A model generated the notes under the pieces. The model did no database searches, had not been told where the DNA came from, and saw only the letters and a program-made list of their open reading frames with translations. Shown here in pieces: positions 5,325-7,056 of a DNA stretch of 7,056 bases. A program made the translations under genes and the position numbers. Source of the stretch: Alphaproteobacteria bacterium (GTDB lineage Bacteria > Pseudomonadota > Alphaproteobacteria > Kiloniellales > JAKSDN01); contig JAUVQB010000070.1 of assembly GCA_030598385.1 (NCBI GenBank), positions 1 to 7,056 of the forward strand, read 5' to 3'. Within the stretch, counting starts at the first letter, position 1, and the number at the start of each line of letters is the position of its first letter.

Positions 5325-7056
5325 GTCAGGGCGAAACCGATCTGGAGCGCTTCCGCCGGGTGACCGGCGCGACCGTGCGCGCGATCTGCGAGCGCGAGGA
5401 CGTGACCGTCGCCTTCACGCCAAACGCCCAGGGCCTGACCGGGAACGAGGTCCGGGTCCAATCGCCGTCGCGCGATCTGAACCCGCGGGAGGTGGTGCAG
5501 GTGCGCGGCAGCACCGATGCGGCGGCGCTGCGCCTGCGTCACCATGACAGCGCGCTGCACGGCCGCCGCCGGCCGATCGATCCGCTCGCCCGCGATGTCT
5601 TCGATGCGGTCGAGCAGGCCCGCTACGAGGCGATCGGCATGCGCCAGATGGCTGGAGTGGCGGAAAACCTCGATTGGCTGCTCGAGCAGCGCTGCCGCGA
5701 CCGCGGCTATGCCGAGGTGTCGAGCCGCGAGGAGGCCCCCCTGTCGGAGGTGCTTCGGGTGCTCACCCGCGAGGCCATGACCGGACGAATGCCACCGCCC
5801 TCGGCCCGCTCGATGGTCGATCTGTGGCGTTCGGCAATCGATTCGCGGGTGCAGGAGGACTTGCGCCACCTGAGCGACGTCTGCGTCGACCAGGAGGCCT
5901 ATAGCGAGGCCGTGCGGCAACTGCTCACACACCTCGAGCTCGATCCGACCAGCCAGGAAGAGGCCGAGGGCGAAGAGGAAACCGAAGGCCAGGACGACCA
6001 GAGCGAACCCGACGGCGAGTCCCAGGACGGCGAGGGCGACGAGAGCTCCGCCGAGATGGACCGGAGCCAGGACAGCGACCAGCAGGACTCCAGCGACGGC
6101 GAATCGAGCGACGCGGACATGATGGAGGCCGAGGGCCTCCTGCAGCCCGAGTCCGACCAGGAGGAGCCGGCCCGGCCGAACCGTCCGCCGCGCTTCGAAG
6201 ACTTGAGAAACTTTCAGGACGACGCCTACCGCGCCTTCAGCAACGAATTCGACGAGACCATCGGCGCCGAGGAGCTCTGCGATGCGGACGAACTGGCGCG
6301 GCTGCGCCTCATGCTCGATCAGCAGCTCTCCAGCCTGCACGGCATGATCGCGCGGCTCGCCAACCGGCTGCAGCGGCGCCTCCTCGCCAAGCAGACCCGG
6401 GCCTGGGAGTTCAACCTGGACGAGGGCCTGCTGGATAGCGCGCGCCTGGCGCGCATCGTCGCCAACCCGTCGCACTCGCTCTCGTTCAAGCAGGAGAAGG
6501 AGACCACCTTCCGCGACACCGTGGTCAGCCTGCTGATCGACAACTCGGGCTCCATGCGCGGCCGGCCGATCTCGGTCGCCGCCATGAGCGCCGACATCCT
6601 GGCGCGCACCCTGGAGCGCTGCGGCGTCAAGGTCGAGATCCTCGGCTTCACGACGCGCATGTGGAAGGGGGGGCAGTCGCGCGAGCGTTGGATCGCTGGC
6701 GGCAAACCGCCCAACCCCGGCCGTCTCAACGACCTGCGCCACATCGTCTACAAGTCGGCGGATGCGCCTTGGCGGCGGTCCCGCAAGAATCTCGGGCTGA
6801 TGCTGCGCGAAGGCATCCTCAAGGAGAACATCGACGGCGAGGCCCTGATCTGGGCCCACAACCGCCTGCTCGCCCGGCCGGAGGAGCGGCGCATCCTGAT
6901 GGTCGTCTCGGATGGCGCGCCGGTCGACGACTCGACGCTGTCCGTCAACTCCGGTTCGTATCTCGAGCTGCACCTGCGCCAGGTGATCAAGGAGATCGAG
7001 ACGAAGTCGCCGGTCGAGCTTATCGCGATCGGGATCGGCCATGACGTTACGCGCTA
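5321..7056 (+). CDS. cobT: Cobaltochelatase subunit CobT (VWA domain), 3' partial
   Basis: The open frame runs off the right edge with 578 full codons visible. CobT is the partner of CobS in the aerobic cobaltochelatase, analogous to BchD/ChlD, and is thought to connect the ATPase ring to CobN. The N-terminal region (about 1-210) includes [21 protein letters not shown] very acidic linker spans 212-282 (31 of 71 residues Asp/Glu, one Arg). A helical region follows (about 288-400) with [12 protein letters not shown] and then [13 protein letters not shown]. The VWA domain has a MIDAS motif DNSGS at 407-411 and a downstream acidic site SDGAP with Asp531. The last visible residues, [11 protein letters not shown], are the typical near-end of CobT, so perhaps 25-35 residues are missing. 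The ATG at 5321 is the only plausible start after the cobS stop; its ribosome site is weak. Confidence 0.95.
   Translation, partial: MSQGETDLERFRRVTGATVRAICEREDVTVAFTPNAQGLTGNEVRVQSPSRDLNPREVVQVRGSTDAAALRLRHHDSALHGRRRPIDPLARDVFDAVEQARYEAIGMRQMAGVAENLDWLLEQRCRDRGYAEVSSREEAPLSEVLRVLTREAMTGRMPPPSARSMVDLWRSAIDSRVQEDLRHLSDVCVDQEAYSEAVRQLLTHLELDPTSQEEAEGEEETEGQDDQSEPDGESQDGEGDESSAEMDRSQDSDQQDSSDGESSDADMMEAEGLLQPESDQEEPARPNRPPRFEDLRNFQDDAYRAFSNEFDETIGAEELCDADELARLRLMLDQQLSSLHGMIARLANRLQRRLLAKQTRAWEFNLDEGLLDSARLARIVANPSHSLSFKQEKETTFRDTVVSLLIDNSGSMRGRPISVAAMSADILARTLERCGVKVEILGFTTRMWKGGQSRERWIAGGKPPNPGRLNDLRHIVYKSADAPWRRSRKNLGLMLREGILKENIDGEALIWAHNRLLARPEERRILMVVSDGAPVDDSTLSVNSGSYLELHLRQVIKEIETKSPVELIAIGIGHDVTR

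Noticed and set aside
4325..7042. A 905-codon open frame on the minus strand, antisense to cobS and cobT
   Set aside because: It lies opposite two well-recognised conserved genes, has no family resemblance, and its hydrophobic runs are just the reverse complement of the CobT acidic linker. Long antisense frames are common in GC-rich DNA, where stops are rare.

Overview
This is a GC-rich stretch of chromosome, with coding frames strongly biased to G/C at third positions. The protein sequences and gene order look alphaproteobacterial, most like Rhodospirillales or relatives; that placement is inferred from remembered family sequences, not from a search. The window holds seven protein genes that I can name or place in a family, plus one five-codon upstream reading frame. 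No RNA gene, insertion sequence, CRISPR array, phage gene or replication origin is visible, and no gap between genes exceeds about 145 bases.

Left part (1-3216, + strand): the 3' end of aroK (shikimate kinase) overlaps aroB (3-dehydroquinate synthase) by four bases. Then come a CNNM/CorC-type membrane protein with CBS domains and a DUF2889 protein of unknown function. All four point the same way with gaps of about 50 bases or less, so they probably form one operon whose promoter lies left of the window.

Middle (3217-3657): bolA lies on the minus strand, convergent with the DUF2889 gene and divergent from the next gene. Its stop codon sits inside a 12-base tandem duplication. The 143-base divergent gap is locally AT-rich and carries two small dyads; it is the only visible candidate for promoters of the right-hand genes.

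Right part (3658-7056, + strand): a gene for a protein with a C-terminal J domain and an N-terminal Cys/His cluster is followed by cobS and cobT. CobS and CobT are the AAA+ and VWA subunits of the aerobic, ATP-dependent cobaltochelatase, which works with CobN (not in the window) to insert cobalt into hydrogenobyrinic acid a,c-diamide on the way to vitamin B12. cobT runs off the right edge, probably lacking only its last few dozen codons.

Most of this is conserved housekeeping and B12 content. To my knowledge the order bolA / J-domain gene / cobS / cobT is common in alphaproteobacteria. I see no convincing undescribed multi-gene system. The best lead is the J-domain protein with its probable metal-binding head, which may be a dedicated partner of the CobS-CobT machine. 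The DUF2889 protein is the other gene of unknown role.
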